From assembly GCF_036375055.1 (NCBI RefSeq), contig NZ_DASUSQ010000135.1:22498-86497 (forward strand): a DNA stretch of 64,000 nucleotides. Direction: 5' to 3'. This DNA is from Umezawaea sp036375055 (GTDB taxonomy: Bacteria; Actinomycetota; Actinomycetes; Mycobacteriales; Pseudonocardiaceae). The position numbers and the translations under genes are program-made. The notes under the pieces were generated by a model. It did no database searches. It was not told the DNA's origin and saw only the letters and a list, made by a program, of their open reading frames with translations. This document shows, in pieces, positions 48,976 through 57,937 of the stretch (the first letter of the stretch is position 1; each line of letters starts with the position of its first letter).

Positions 48976-51855
48976 GTGAACACACCCCGGCGCCACGGAC
49001 GTCGCCTCGTCACCCTGCTGGCGCTGACCGCGCTGGCCCTCTCCCCCGTCGTCGACGCGCGCGCGGCGACCACCCGCGTGGAAGCCGAGCGCGCCACGCT
49101 CTCCGGCGGCGCGACCACCGCGACCGACCACCCAGGCCACAGCGGCACCGGCTTCGTCGGCGGCTTCACCGACGGCAACAGGGGCACGGCGAGGGCCGCC
49201 TTCCCCGTGACCGTCACGGCGGGGACGTACTCGCTGGTCCTGGGCTACGCCAACGGCACCGGCTCGACCAGGACCCTGACGCTGACCGTCGACGGCGGCG
49301 CGGCGCGGCAGGTCTCCCTACCCCCGACGGCGGGCTGGGACACCTGGGGCACCTCCGGCACGAGCGTGGCGCTGGGCGCGGGCGACCACTCCATCGCCTA
49401 CTCGTTCGGCTCGGCCGACAACGGCAACGTGAACGTCGACTACCTCGACGTCGTGGCGGCCACCCCGGACGGCGGTCCGCCGCACGAGGCCGAGAACGCC
49501 GCCCTGTCCGGTGGCGCGGTCGTCGCGAGCGACCACCCCGGCTACACCGGGACCGGTTTCGTGGGCGGCTACACCGACGCCGACAAGGGCCGGGCCCGCA
49601 CCACGTTCCAGGTGACCACCACGTCCGGCGACCAGTCGCTCGACCTGCGGTACGCCAACGGCACGGGCACGGCGATGACGCTGTCGCTCTACGTCGACGG
49701 CGCCAGGGCGCGGCAGGTGTCCCTGCCCGCCACGGCGAACTGGGACACCTGGGGCACCGCGTCCGAGGCGGTCGCGCTGCCGGCGGGGTCCCACTCCGTC
49801 GCCTACGCCTTCGACACCACCGACTCCGGCAACGTCAACCTCGACAGCCTCGCGGTGAACCCGGTCGTCGTGGCGCCGCCCGCCGGGCCGGGCGAGGCCG
49901 AATCGGCGTTCCTGTCCGGTGGCGCGACCACGGCCACCGCCACGTCCGGCTTCAGCGGCTCCGGCTACGTCACGGGCTTCGGCACGAGCGGCGCCCGCGT
50001 CGTCCGCACGGTCTCGATGCCCGCCGCGGGCACGGCGACCGCCACGGTCCGCTTCGCCAACACCAGCGGCTCGTCCCGGACGCTCGCGGTGTCGGCCAAC
50101 GGCCGGGACGCGGGCACCGCGACCCTCGCCTCGGGCACGGGCTGGCGCACCACCGCCGTCACCGTCCCGCTGCGCGCGGGCCTGAACACCCTGGCGCTCA
50201 CCGGAACCGGCGGTGACGTGCTCGTCGACAGCGTCGTGGTCGCGAACGAGGCCGCGCTCGCCGCCCGCGGCGCGACGGTGCCCTACACGCAGTACGAGGC
50301 GGAGGCGGGCAGCACCACCGGAACCGTGCTCGCGGCCGACCGCACCTTCAAGACCGTGCAGTCGGAGTCCAGCGGCAGGCGCGCGGTGCGCCTGACCACC
50401 GGCCAGTCCGTCAGCGTCACGCTCACCAGGCCCGCCAACGCGATCGTCGTCCGCTACTCGATCCCGGACAGCGCGGACGGCGCGGGCCAGACCGCCCCGC
50501 TGGCCGTGTACGCCAACGGGACCAAGAGGCAGGACCTCACCCTGACCTCGGCCTACAGCTGGGTCTACGGCGCGTACCCGTACACGAACAACCCGGCCGA
50601 GGGCGACGCCCACCACTTCTACGACGAGACCCGCGCGATCGTCGGCGACCTGCCCGCGGGCACGGTCCTCATGCTCCGGAAGGACTCCGGCTCCGCCGCG
50701 CACGTCGACGTCGACCTGATCGACGCCGAGGTGGCCCCGGCCGCGGCCACCGCTCCCGAGGGCGCGCTGAACGTCACGGCCTACGGCGCCGTCCCCGACA
50801 ACGGGTCCGACGCCACCGCGGCGATCAGGTCCGCGATCTCGGCGGCCTCGGCGCAGGACAAGCCGCTGTTCATCCCGGCGGGCACGTTCCGGATCACCGC
50901 GGCGATCACCGTCGCCAACGTGCGGATCTTCGGCGCGGGCCCGTGGCACACGGTCGTCCAGGGCACCGCCGCCCGCGGCGGCTTCCTCGCCACCGGCGGC
51001 AACGTCACCATCGCGGACCTCGCCGTCTTCGGCGACGTGAGGACCAGGCTGGACAACGCCTCCGACACCGCGGTCGAGGGCAACTTCGGCACCGGCTCGC
51101 TGGTGCAGAACGTCTGGGTCGAGCACACCAAGACCGGTCTGTGGCCGGACTCGGGCACCAACGGCCTGTACGTGGTGGGGGTGCGCGTCCGCGACACCTT
51201 CGCCGACGGCGTGAACATCCACGCCAAGGACGGCCCGACCACGAACGTCCGCGTCGACCAGTCGTCCTTCCGCAACACCGGCGACGACGCGCTGGCGATG
51301 TTCTCCGAGGGCCGGCCGGTGGTCGGCGGCGCCTACACGTTCAACACCGTGCAGAGCCCGCTGCTGGCCAACGGGATCGGCGTCTACGGCGGCACCGGCA
51401 ACCGGGCCGAGGACAACCTGGTCAGCGACACGGTGACCGGATCGGCGGGCATCGCGATCAGCACCAGGTTCAACCCGACGCCCTTCACCGGCACCACCTC
51501 CGTGCGGCGCAACACGCTGCTGCGCACCGGTGGCCTCGAACCGAACTGGGGCGCGCGGCTCGGCGCGCTGTGGATCTACGCCGACACCGGGGACATCACC
51601 GCGCCGATCGCGGTGTCGGACATGACCATCACCGACAGCACCTACCAGGGTCTGCTGCTCAGCTTCCAGAAGACCATCACCGGCATCAGCTTCGACCGCG
51701 TGACGATCGCCGGGGCGGGCACCCACGGGATCGAGCTGAACGCCGCGGGCAGCGCGTCGATCTCCAACACGACCGTCTCCGGCGCGGCGTCGGGCGGCCT
51801 GCTCAACTCCACCGGCTACACGCTGAACAGGGGCGGCGGCAACTCGGGCTTCTGA
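48976..51855 (+). CDS. Secreted multidomain CBM/beta-helix glycoside hydrolase (GH87 alpha-1,3-glucanase-like)
   Basis: 959-aa exported protein. After a signal peptide (to about residue 30) come three CBM35/CBM6-like modules, each opening with an EAE or EAES element and SGGA(T/V) (near residues 34, 171 and 310), then a beta-sandwich (YTQYEAEAGSTTGTV... about 440-590), and a right-handed beta-helix catalytic domain containing ADGVNIHAKDG and NTGDDALAMFS, the paired Asp pattern typical of GH87 mutanases/mycodextranases. It would digest alpha-1,3-containing glucan outside the cell, feeding the ABC importer and GH13 enzyme. GH87 is my best reading; another beta-helix family is possible. Confidence 0.8.
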   Translation: MNTPRRHGRRLVTLLALTALALSPVVDARAATTRVEAERATLSGGATTATDHPGHSGTGFVGGFTDGNRGTARAAFPVTVTAGTYSLVLGYANGTGSTRTLTLTVDGGAARQVSLPPTAGWDTWGTSGTSVALGAGDHSIAYSFGSADNGNVNVDYLDVVAATPDGGPPHEAENAALSGGAVVASDHPGYTGTGFVGGYTDADKGRARTTFQVTTTSGDQSLDLRYANGTGTAMTLSLYVDGARARQVSLPATANWDTWGTASEAVALPAGSHSVAYAFDTTDSGNVNLDSLAVNPVVVAPPAGPGEAESAFLSGGATTATATSGFSGSGYVTGFGTSGARVVRTVSMPAAGTATATVRFANTSGSSRTLAVSANGRDAGTATLASGTGWRTTAVTVPLRAGLNTLALTGTGGDVLVDSVVVANEAALAARGATVPYTQYEAEAGSTTGTVLAADRTFKTVQSESSGRRAVRLTTGQSVSVTLTRPANAIVVRYSIPDSADGAGQTAPLAVYANGTKRQDLTLTSAYSWVYGAYPYTNNPAEGDAHHFYDETRAIVGDLPAGTVLMLRKDSGSAAHVDVDLIDAEVAPAAATAPEGALNVTAYGAVPDNGSDATAAIRSAISAASAQDKPLFIPAGTFRITAAITVANVRIFGAGPWHTVVQGTAARGGFLATGGNVTIADLAVFGDVRTRLDNASDTAVEGNFGTGSLVQNVWVEHTKTGLWPDSGTNGLYVVGVRVRDTFADGVNIHAKDGPTTNVRVDQSSFRNTGDDALAMFSEGRPVVGGAYTFNTVQSPLLANGIGVYGGTGNRAEDNLVSDTVTGSAGIAISTRFNPTPFTGTTSVRRNTLLRTGGLEPNWGARLGALWIYADTGDITAPIAVSDMTITDSTYQGLLLSFQKTITGISFDRVTIAGAGTHGIELNAAGSASISNTTVSGAASGGLLNSTGYTLNRGGGNSGF

Positions 51856-51862
51856 GTCCCCT

Positions 51863-51902
51863 CCGCCGGGCCACCCCGCCTCCGGGCGGGGTGGCCCGGC
51901 GG
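51863..51902 (+). terminator. 18-bp perfect hairpin ending the alpha-glucan operon
   Basis: CCGCCGGGCCACCCCGCC, loop TCCG, and its exact reverse complement, beginning 8 nt after the stop of the beta-helix enzyme gene. Very stable; no U-tract, as common in actinobacteria. Confidence 0.85.
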
Positions 51903-52160
51903 CGCGCCGTCACCCGTGTGGCCCAGGGACGGCGCCGACGGAGAACCGGGACGTGCCAACCGATCGCGCGGCGCGGGGACGGCCGTGCCGGCGTCGGGGC
52001 GACGGTGACCAGCCGGTTCTCGACCGTGCGGAGCCGCGGGACCGACGTGGGTCCGCCGCGGTCGTCCCGCTCTTCCGGTTGGCGGGCGCCCACGGGTGTG
52101 ATTCCGGACTGATCGGGGTCACACTGGGGTATCCCGCCGACGAACGAGGGACTGAGGCGG
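51903..52160. other. Promoter region of the CheB-like operon
   Basis: 258 bp without a gene, between the operon terminator and the CheB-like start. I see no clear -10/-35 pair and no strong repeat; GAGGCGG directly before ATG 52161 serves as ribosome-binding site. Confidence 0.4.
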
Positions 52161-53183
52161 ATGGCTCTGGAAGCGCGTGACCTGGTCGTGGTGGGAGCCT
52201 CGGCGGGAGGTGTGGAGGCGCTGCGCGCTTTCGTCGCCGGTCTACCGGCCGACCTGCCCGCGGCCGTCGTCGTCGTGCTGCACCTGCCCGCGGGCGGGAC
52301 CAGCGCGCTGCCCGCCATCCTGGACCGCAGCGGCCCGCTGCCCGCCGTGAGCGCGCGGCACGGCACGGAACTGGAACCCGGCCGGATCCACGTGGCACCG
52401 CCCGACCACCACGTCGTGGTGGAGGACGGGGCGCTGACGCTGTCGCACGGGCCGACGGAGAACGGGCACCGGCCCGCCGTGGACACGCTGTTCCGGTCCG
52501 CCGCGATGGCCAGGGGGCCGGGGGTGATCGGGATCGTGCTGTCCGGGGCGCTCGACGACGGGACGGCGGGCATGGTCGCCGTGGCGGCGCGGGGCGGGGT
52601 GACGATGGCGCAGGACCTGGAGGACGCGCTGTACCGGGGGATGCCGGGCAGCGTGATGAGGCACGTGCGGGTGGACCACGTGCTGCCCGCGAGCAGGCTG
52701 GGCGACGCCGTGCGCCGCCACGCGGGTGAACTGGTGGAGACCTCCGACCTGCCCGCGCCGTCGCCGCTGCTGCGGTTGGAGGCCGGGTTCTCGGCGCGGA
52801 GGTCCGACGAGGTGAACGGGGTGGACGAGGTGGGTCAACCGTCCGGCTTCAGCTGCCCCGACTGCGGGGGCACGCTCCTCGAACTGGACGCCGAACGGAC
52901 GAGGTACCGCTGCCGAGTGGGTCACGCTTGGACCGCCGACGCGCTGTTGGACGCTCAAGCAGGCACACTGGAGCGTGCGCTGTGGACCGCGCTGCGCACG
53001 TTGGAGGAAAAGGTGAGCCTGGCCCGCAAGCTGCGGAGGGACGCCCTCAACCGGGGCAGTGAGAGGCTCGCGGAGCGGTACGCGCGAACCGAGGAGGAAT
53101 CCGCGCACGCCGCTGACGTGCTGCGGCGCTACCTGTTGTCCGACTCCGTCGGCGAGCAGGCCCGATCCGACCGTCCCTCGTGA
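52161..53183 (+). CDS. CheB-like methylesterase with C-terminal zinc-ribbon-like domain
   Basis: 340-aa protein. The first ~190 residues are a CheB catalytic domain without receiver: Ser in GASAGG, His in VLHLPAG, Asp in SGALDDGTAG. The C-terminal part has two CxxC/CxxxH-type elements (FSCPDCGGTLLEL, YRCRVGHAW) and a helical tail. No chemoreceptor or flagellar gene is present, so it probably demethylates another signalling protein together with the CheR-like protein downstream. Its stop overlaps the next gene start (GTGA). Confidence 0.9.
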   Translation: MALEARDLVVVGASAGGVEALRAFVAGLPADLPAAVVVVLHLPAGGTSALPAILDRSGPLPAVSARHGTELEPGRIHVAPPDHHVVVEDGALTLSHGPTENGHRPAVDTLFRSAAMARGPGVIGIVLSGALDDGTAGMVAVAARGGVTMAQDLEDALYRGMPGSVMRHVRVDHVLPASRLGDAVRRHAGELVETSDLPAPSPLLRLEAGFSARRSDEVNGVDEVGQPSGFSCPDCGGTLLELDAERTRYRCRVGHAWTADALLDAQAGTLERALWTALRTLEEKVSLARKLRRDALNRGSERLAERYARTEEESAHAADVLRRYLLSDSVGEQARSDRPS

Positions 53184-53926
53184 TCACGCTCGGGTTGTCG
53201 TCCGAGGAGGGCGCGACCGTGGTGCGGGCGACGGGCAGGCTGGACCTGTCGAGCTACGCGCAGTTCCGCGACGGGCTGCTGAAGTGCGCGGTCACCGAGC
53301 CGACGGCGATCATCGTGCACCTGCTCGACGGGTTCGACGCCTCGGGGACCGCCGAGCTGAGCGTGTTCGCGACGGTGTGGATGCGGGTGTCGGAGTGGCC
53401 GGGGGTGCCGGTGATGGTCGTCGCCGACGACGTGCTGCGCACGACCCTGGAGCTGAACGGCATCGCCAGGTTCGTGCCGCAGTACCCGACGGTGCGGCTG
53501 GCGCTGGACGCGGTCGGCGCGCCGAGGGCGCGGCGCAGGCACGAGGTCCAGCTGCCCTTCTCCACGGCGACGCCCCGGCTCGCGCGGGGCTTCGTGCGGG
53601 ACACCTGCGAGCGGTGGGGCCTGCTCGGCATCCTCGACGACGCGGTGCTGGTCACGAGCGAGCTGGTGGAGAACGCCGTGCGGCACGCGAAGGCCGCGCC
53701 GTCCCTGCGGCTGGAACTGCGGCCCGGCCAGTTCGCCATAGCCGTGCGCGACGACCACCCGTCCCCACCGAGGCCGCGTCCGCTGACCTCCGACCGACCG
53801 GGCGGACGGGGTCTGCCCCTGGTGGCGGCGTTGAGCAAGACGTGGGGCGTGTCACCGACCCCGCGCGGCGGGAAGGTGGTCTGGGCGGTGCTGCCGCTCG
53901 CCGACAGCGCGATGACGAGCGAGTAG
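53180..53926 (+). CDS. STAS domain fused to HATPase anti-sigma-type kinase domain
   Basis: 248-aa fusion. Residues about 1-110 are a STAS-like antagonist domain (VVRATGRLDLSSYAQFRDGLL, IIVHLLDGFDASGTAEL), and 120-245 an RsbW-type ATPase (VLVTSELVENAVRHA as N-box, GGRGLPLVAAL as glycine loop). Antagonist and kinase are normally separate partners in partner-switching; joining them in one chain would give an internally regulated switch. GTG 53180 overlaps the CheB-like stop by 4 nt. Confidence 0.85.
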   Translation: MITLGLSSEEGATVVRATGRLDLSSYAQFRDGLLKCAVTEPTAIIVHLLDGFDASGTAELSVFATVWMRVSEWPGVPVMVVADDVLRTTLELNGIARFVPQYPTVRLALDAVGAPRARRRHEVQLPFSTATPRLARGFVRDTCERWGLLGILDDAVLVTSELVENAVRHAKAAPSLRLELRPGQFAIAVRDDHPSPPRPRPLTSDRPGGRGLPLVAALSKTWGVSPTPRGGKVVWAVLPLADSAMTSE

Positions 53927-53937
53927 CGTTGTCCGCC

Positions 53938-55785
53938 GTGACGGACCGCAGGCCAGAGCACGACAGCGACTTCGAAGAGGTGCTCGTCTACCTCAAGGAG
54001 TCGAGGGGTTTCGACTTCACCGGGTACAAGCGCACGAGCCTGATGCGGCGCGTCGCGCACCGGATGAACCAGGTGTCGATCAGCGACCACGCGGACTACA
54101 TCGACTACCTCCAGCTGAACCCCGACGAGTTCAACGCGCTGTTCAACACGATCCTGATCAACGTCACGGGGTTCTTCCGCGACCCGGAGGCGTGGGACTG
54201 CCTGCGGGACGAGGTCATCCCGTCGATGCTGGCCGAACGCGCCCCGGAGGACCCGATCCGCGTGTGGAGCGCGGGCTGCGCGTCGGGCGAGGAGGCGTAC
54301 AGCATCGCCATCGTGCTGGCCGAGGCGCTGGGGCCGGACCAGTTCCGGCAGCGGGTGAAGATCTACGCGACGGACGTGGACGACGAGGCCCTCGGCCAGG
54401 CCCGGCAGGCGACCTACTCGGCCAGGGAGCTGGAGGGTCTGGCCCCGGAGCTGCTGGAGAAGTACTTCGAGCCGCACGAGGGCCGGTTCTCGTTCCGCAA
54501 GGACCTGCGGCGCACGGTCATCTTCGGCCGCAACGACCTGGTGCAGGACGCGCCGATCTCGCGGATCGACCTGCTGATCTGCCGCAACACGCTGATGTAC
54601 TTCACCCAGGAGACGCAGGCGAAGATCCTGGGGCGCTTCCACTTCGCGCTGGTGCCGCGCGGTGTGCTGTTCCTCGGCAAGGCCGAGATGCTGCTCAGCC
54701 ACACCCGGATCTTCGACTCCGTCGACCTCAAGCGGCGGATCTTCCGGCGGGCCTCGAACGGCACCGGCGCCTCGCACTTCGTGACGCACGCGTTCGTGCA
54801 GGACCGGCGGATCGACATCAGCGGCCTCGACCAGCTGCGCGAGCTGGGCTTCTCCGCGAGTCCGGTCGCGCAGGTCGTGGTGACGAGCGACGACGTGGTA
54901 GCGCTGGTCAACCACCAGGCGGAGGCGACGTTCGGCCTCTCCGGCAAGGACGTCGGCAGGCCGCTGCGCGACCTCGACCTGTCCTACCGGCCGGTCGAGC
55001 TGCGCGGCTACGTCGACCAGGCCAGGCTGGAACGGCGGGCGCTGCGCGTCAAGGACGTCGAGTGGGCCCGCAGTCCCGGCGAGACCATGTGGTTCGAGGT
55101 CCACGTCAACCCGCTCGTCGACTCCGGCAACGGGATCCTCGGCGTCTCCATCGTGTTCCACGACGTCAGCGCCGCACGGCGGCTGCTGGAGGAGTTGGAG
55201 CAGGCGAACCACCAGCTCGAAGCGGCCTACGAGGAGCTCCAGTCGACCAACGAGGAGCTGGAGACCACCAACGAGGAACTCCAGTCCACCGTGGAGGAAC
55301 TGGAGACGACCAACGAGGAGCTCCAGTCCACGAACGAGGAACTGGAGACGATGAACGAGGAGCTCCAGTCGACCAACGACGAGCTCCAGGCCATGAACGA
55401 CACGCTGCGCGACCGCAGCGGCGAACTGGACCAGGTCAACGGCTTCCTGGAGTCGATCCTCACGTCGCTGCGCGCGGGCGTCGTCGTGCTGGACCTGGAG
55501 ATGCGCGTCCTGGCCTGGAACCGCGGTGCCGAGGAGCTGTGGGGCGTGCGGCGGGACGAGGCCGAGGGCATGCACCTGCTGAACCTCGACATCGGCCTGC
55601 CGCTGCCGGAACTCCGGCCGGTCGTCCGCCAGGCGCTCGCCGACGGCTCGTTCACCACGCAGGTGAAGGTCGACGCGATCAACCGCCGCGGCCGGGACGT
55701 GCACGTCCGCATCGTGTGCAGCTCGCTGCGGTCGAGCACCGGGGAGCCGAACGGCGCGATCCTGGTGATGGAGCAGCAGGAGTAG
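53938..55785 (+). CDS. CheR-type methyltransferase with long coiled coil and PAS domains
   Basis: 615-aa protein. N-terminal CheR domain (about 1-280) has SAGCASGEEAYSIA for SAM binding, NVTGFFRD and LICRNTLMYF. Then a PAS domain (about 300-420), an uninterrupted heptad coiled coil (432-487) and a second PAS domain (about 500-610). A terminal kinase domain, usual in CheB-CheR-PAS hybrids, is absent. TAGCGT (53924-53929) lies 8 nt before GTG 53938, so an internal leaderless promoter is possible. It likely methylates glutamates on a signalling partner in response to PAS ligands. Confidence 0.9.
   Translation: MTDRRPEHDSDFEEVLVYLKESRGFDFTGYKRTSLMRRVAHRMNQVSISDHADYIDYLQLNPDEFNALFNTILINVTGFFRDPEAWDCLRDEVIPSMLAERAPEDPIRVWSAGCASGEEAYSIAIVLAEALGPDQFRQRVKIYATDVDDEALGQARQATYSARELEGLAPELLEKYFEPHEGRFSFRKDLRRTVIFGRNDLVQDAPISRIDLLICRNTLMYFTQETQAKILGRFHFALVPRGVLFLGKAEMLLSHTRIFDSVDLKRRIFRRASNGTGASHFVTHAFVQDRRIDISGLDQLRELGFSASPVAQVVVTSDDVVALVNHQAEATFGLSGKDVGRPLRDLDLSYRPVELRGYVDQARLERRALRVKDVEWARSPGETMWFEVHVNPLVDSGNGILGVSIVFHDVSAARRLLEELEQANHQLEAAYEELQSTNEELETTNEELQSTVEELETTNEELQSTNEELETMNEELQSTNDELQAMNDTLRDRSGELDQVNGFLESILTSLRAGVVVLDLEMRVLAWNRGAEELWGVRRDEAEGMHLLNLDIGLPLPELRPVVRQALADGSFTTQVKVDAINRRGRDVHVRIVCSSLRSSTGEPNGAILVMEQQE
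55231..55398 (+). repeat. Heptad-coding tandem repeat
   Basis: Eight heptads alternating EELQSTN and EELETTN/MN, encoded by 21-bp units in a 42-bp alternation. The protein repeat is a perfect coiled coil; similar stretches occur in other CheR-PAS proteins. Confidence 0.9.
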
Positions 55786-56087
55786 CGGGGCCGGGGCGGT
55801 GTCGACGGCGCCGGTCACCGCTCCCGCGCAGGGGTGGACCGCTGTGAGAGCGGTGGACGTGGCGCGGAGCGTGCGGCCGGTGATCGCGTGCGGCGGCAGG
55901 GGCGTGGACGCGGAGGAGCGAACGGTGCCGGGCGCCGCACTGCGAGGGGTGGCCCTGGACCGCGCCGACCCGCGGGCTTCCGCGGTGCGCGCTGACGCGC
56001 GGCTCCGGCCGTGATCGGGGGTTCAACGGCTTGACGGGGCACCGGGCTCCGCGGTGACCAGGTCAGGACGTGCCGCGGGCGGCAGGA
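55786..56087. other. Gap between convergent signalling genes
   Basis: 302 bp between the CheR-like and STAS genes, which converge. A short plus-strand frame (55799-56014, 71 aa) has no recognisable domain or ribosome-binding site; I do not call it. No clear terminator seen. Confidence 0.4.
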
Positions 56088-56507
56088 CTAGCAGGCAGCG
56101 GCCACGTCGCGCAGGATCACGAACTCGCGCAGCAGGTCCGTCAGCTCCAGGGGCCGCAGGACCGCCCTGGTGTCGGCGACGAGCCGGAACGGGAGCCGGT
56201 GTTCGCGGCACGCGCCGCGCAGTTCCAGCAGCAGGCTGATGCCGGTGGACCCGAAGAAGGTGACGCCGGTGCAGTCGACCACCAGCGAGACGGGCTTGGT
56301 GTCGAGGGCGCGGCGCGCCACGACCCACACGTCCGGGGCGGTGTCGACGTCGACCTCACCGCGCACGACCACGACGGCGCACCCCGACTGGCGCCGTTCG
56401 TCCACTGCGAAATCCGGGTATTCCACCAGTTCTGCCCCGACCGGTCGAGTTGTGGCTGACGTTCCCGCGGCTGTGCGCTCAACCGCCTCCGAGGGTAGCC
56501 CCGCCAC
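56088..56507 (-). CDS. STAS-domain anti-anti-sigma factor
   Basis: 139-aa single-domain antagonist of the SpoIIAA/RsbV type: VVVVRGEVDVDTAPDVWVV, then LVVDCTGVTFFGSTGISLLLEL with the phosphorylatable serine in the GST loop. It may be the free counterpart of the STAS-HATPase fusion at 53180. GTG 56507 is the first start consistent with the domain; the N-terminal ~30 residues are poorly conserved. Confidence 0.88.
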   Translation of the reverse strand: MAGLPSEAVERTAAGTSATTRPVGAELVEYPDFAVDERRQSGCAVVVVRGEVDVDTAPDVWVVARRALDTKPVSLVVDCTGVTFFGSTGISLLLELRGACREHRLPFRLVADTRAVLRPLELTDLLREFVILRDVAAAC

Positions 56508-56596
56508 GGCGTCCTGTCCGATCGAATCGGTTCAGACCGGCGGTCGGTGACCATGATCCGCACCACCCCCGGCGCCCGCCACGACGGCCGCGAGGG

Positions 56597-57796
56597 CTAC
56601 CGGAACGCCGGGTAGAGCTGGAGCTGGGTGGCCTTCTCGCCGTAGCGCTCGACCAGCGCGCCGATGACGGCGTCGGCGTGCTCCACGATCGCCGTGGCGC
56701 CCAGGGACGCGGCGTCGGTGCGCAGCCGCACCCACCGCACCGTGAGGATGGTGCTGCGCGGCGGGGCGTCCTGGCCGCGGTGGCCGCTCTGCTCGGTCGC
56801 GGTCAGCTTCGGCAGCGCGCGCCACGTCGACAGCCACACCCACAGCAGCTGCGACTCCAGCAGCCGCGGCAGGAACACCGCGTCGTCGTCCAGGTCGGGC
56901 CACACCGAGCCGACCTCGGCGCGCCACGCGGCCACCATGGCCTCGGACATGCCCGCGGGCAGGCCGTACGCGCACCAGCAGGACGGGAACGGGACCCGCA
57001 GGCAGGCCGCGTCGAACACGATGTCGCGGACGCACCCGCCCTCGAAGTCGAGGAACCGGACGCCCTTGCTGGTGACCAGGTGGTTGTCCGGGCACGACGT
57101 GGAGGGGCTGAACGCGCGGCGGCGCGAGGACACGAAGCCCTTGACGGCGGCGGTCGCGAAGTCGCGGGCCTTGCCGGTGGTCTCGACCGCCAGCTCGCGC
57201 TCCAGGAGGTCCGGCAGGCCCTCCAGGGCGGCGTGGACGTCCACGGCGACCGGGTCCTGGCAGCACTGGGTGCCCTGGCGGCGCATGAGCGCGTCGAAGT
57301 CGGCGTCGCGGCCCGCGGTGGTGGCGTGCAGCCTGCCCATCGCGTGCGCCCACGACAGCAGCCCGCGCTCGGCGGCGCGGGCGTCGCGGCCGAGGAGCTT
57401 GTCGGCCAGCCGGGGGGCCTTGCCCAGGTCCTCCAGCACGACCAGCCGCTTGCGGATGTCGTGCGCGACCAGCTCGGGGGTGAGGCGCTCCTCGGACGGC
57501 AGCGCGGTCAGCAGCTGGTGGCTGACGGTCTCGTGCGCGAACGGGTCGCGGTCGGCCGCCGCGGGCGGGTACCGCTTGACCACGAGGGTGCGCGGGAGGG
57601 AGAACGGGGTCGCGGCGACCCGGACCCGGACGACCACGGACCGGCCCGCACCCCCGAGGTCCTCGGGATCGGCAAGCCTGATCTGTGCCCCGAACCGCCC
57701 GCTCAACACGGACTGCGCGGCGGCCACCGCCTCGTCGATCTCGGGCGTGGCGTCGTCGTCGACGTCCGGTGAGCCGGCGGTGATCTCCACGCTCAT
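56597..57796 (-). CDS. Phosphotransferase-fold (APH/choline-kinase-like) protein with degenerate catalytic loop
   Basis: 399-aa protein with an aminoglycoside-phosphotransferase-like fold: VVKRYPP for the ATP-binding lysine, VVLEDLGKAPRLADKLL, and FLDFEGG as the metal-binding Asp motif. The catalytic loop normally HGDxHxxN reads SPSTSCPDN here, so the catalytic Asp is missing. It may be a pseudokinase or use a shifted residue. ATG 57796 is very close to GGAGG; GTG 57790 has better spacing. Single-gene unit. Confidence 0.8.
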   Translation of the reverse strand: MSVEITAGSPDVDDDATPEIDEAVAAAQSVLSGRFGAQIRLADPEDLGGAGRSVVVRVRVAATPFSLPRTLVVKRYPPAAADRDPFAHETVSHQLLTALPSEERLTPELVAHDIRKRLVVLEDLGKAPRLADKLLGRDARAAERGLLSWAHAMGRLHATTAGRDADFDALMRRQGTQCCQDPVAVDVHAALEGLPDLLERELAVETTGKARDFATAAVKGFVSSRRRAFSPSTSCPDNHLVTSKGVRFLDFEGGCVRDIVFDAACLRVPFPSCWCAYGLPAGMSEAMVAAWRAEVGSVWPDLDDDAVFLPRLLESQLLWVWLSTWRALPKLTATEQSGHRGQDAPPRSTILTVRWVRLRTDAASLGATAIVEHADAVIGALVERYGEKATQLQLYPAFR

Positions 57797-57937
57797 CCCC
57801 TCCGACCCTACTCCGATTGGCCATCGTGCCGTGCTGCTCGACAGAAGTGGGCTGGGCACCGTGACGGTAGTGCTCCGCCGGTGATGACCACCACTACTAG
57901 TTGGTAACGGGTTCGAACCATGCGAGATGCGGTGCCG

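Noticed and set aside
55799..56014. 71-aa plus-strand frame after the CheR-like gene
   Set aside because: No ribosome-binding site, no domain, and high-GC sequence gives such frames by chance.
57910..57919. GGTTCGAACC, resembling a tRNA T-arm or attachment site
   Set aside because: Flanking bases do not pair as a T-stem and no acceptor, anticodon or D arm can be built around it; it is just a 10-bp palindrome.
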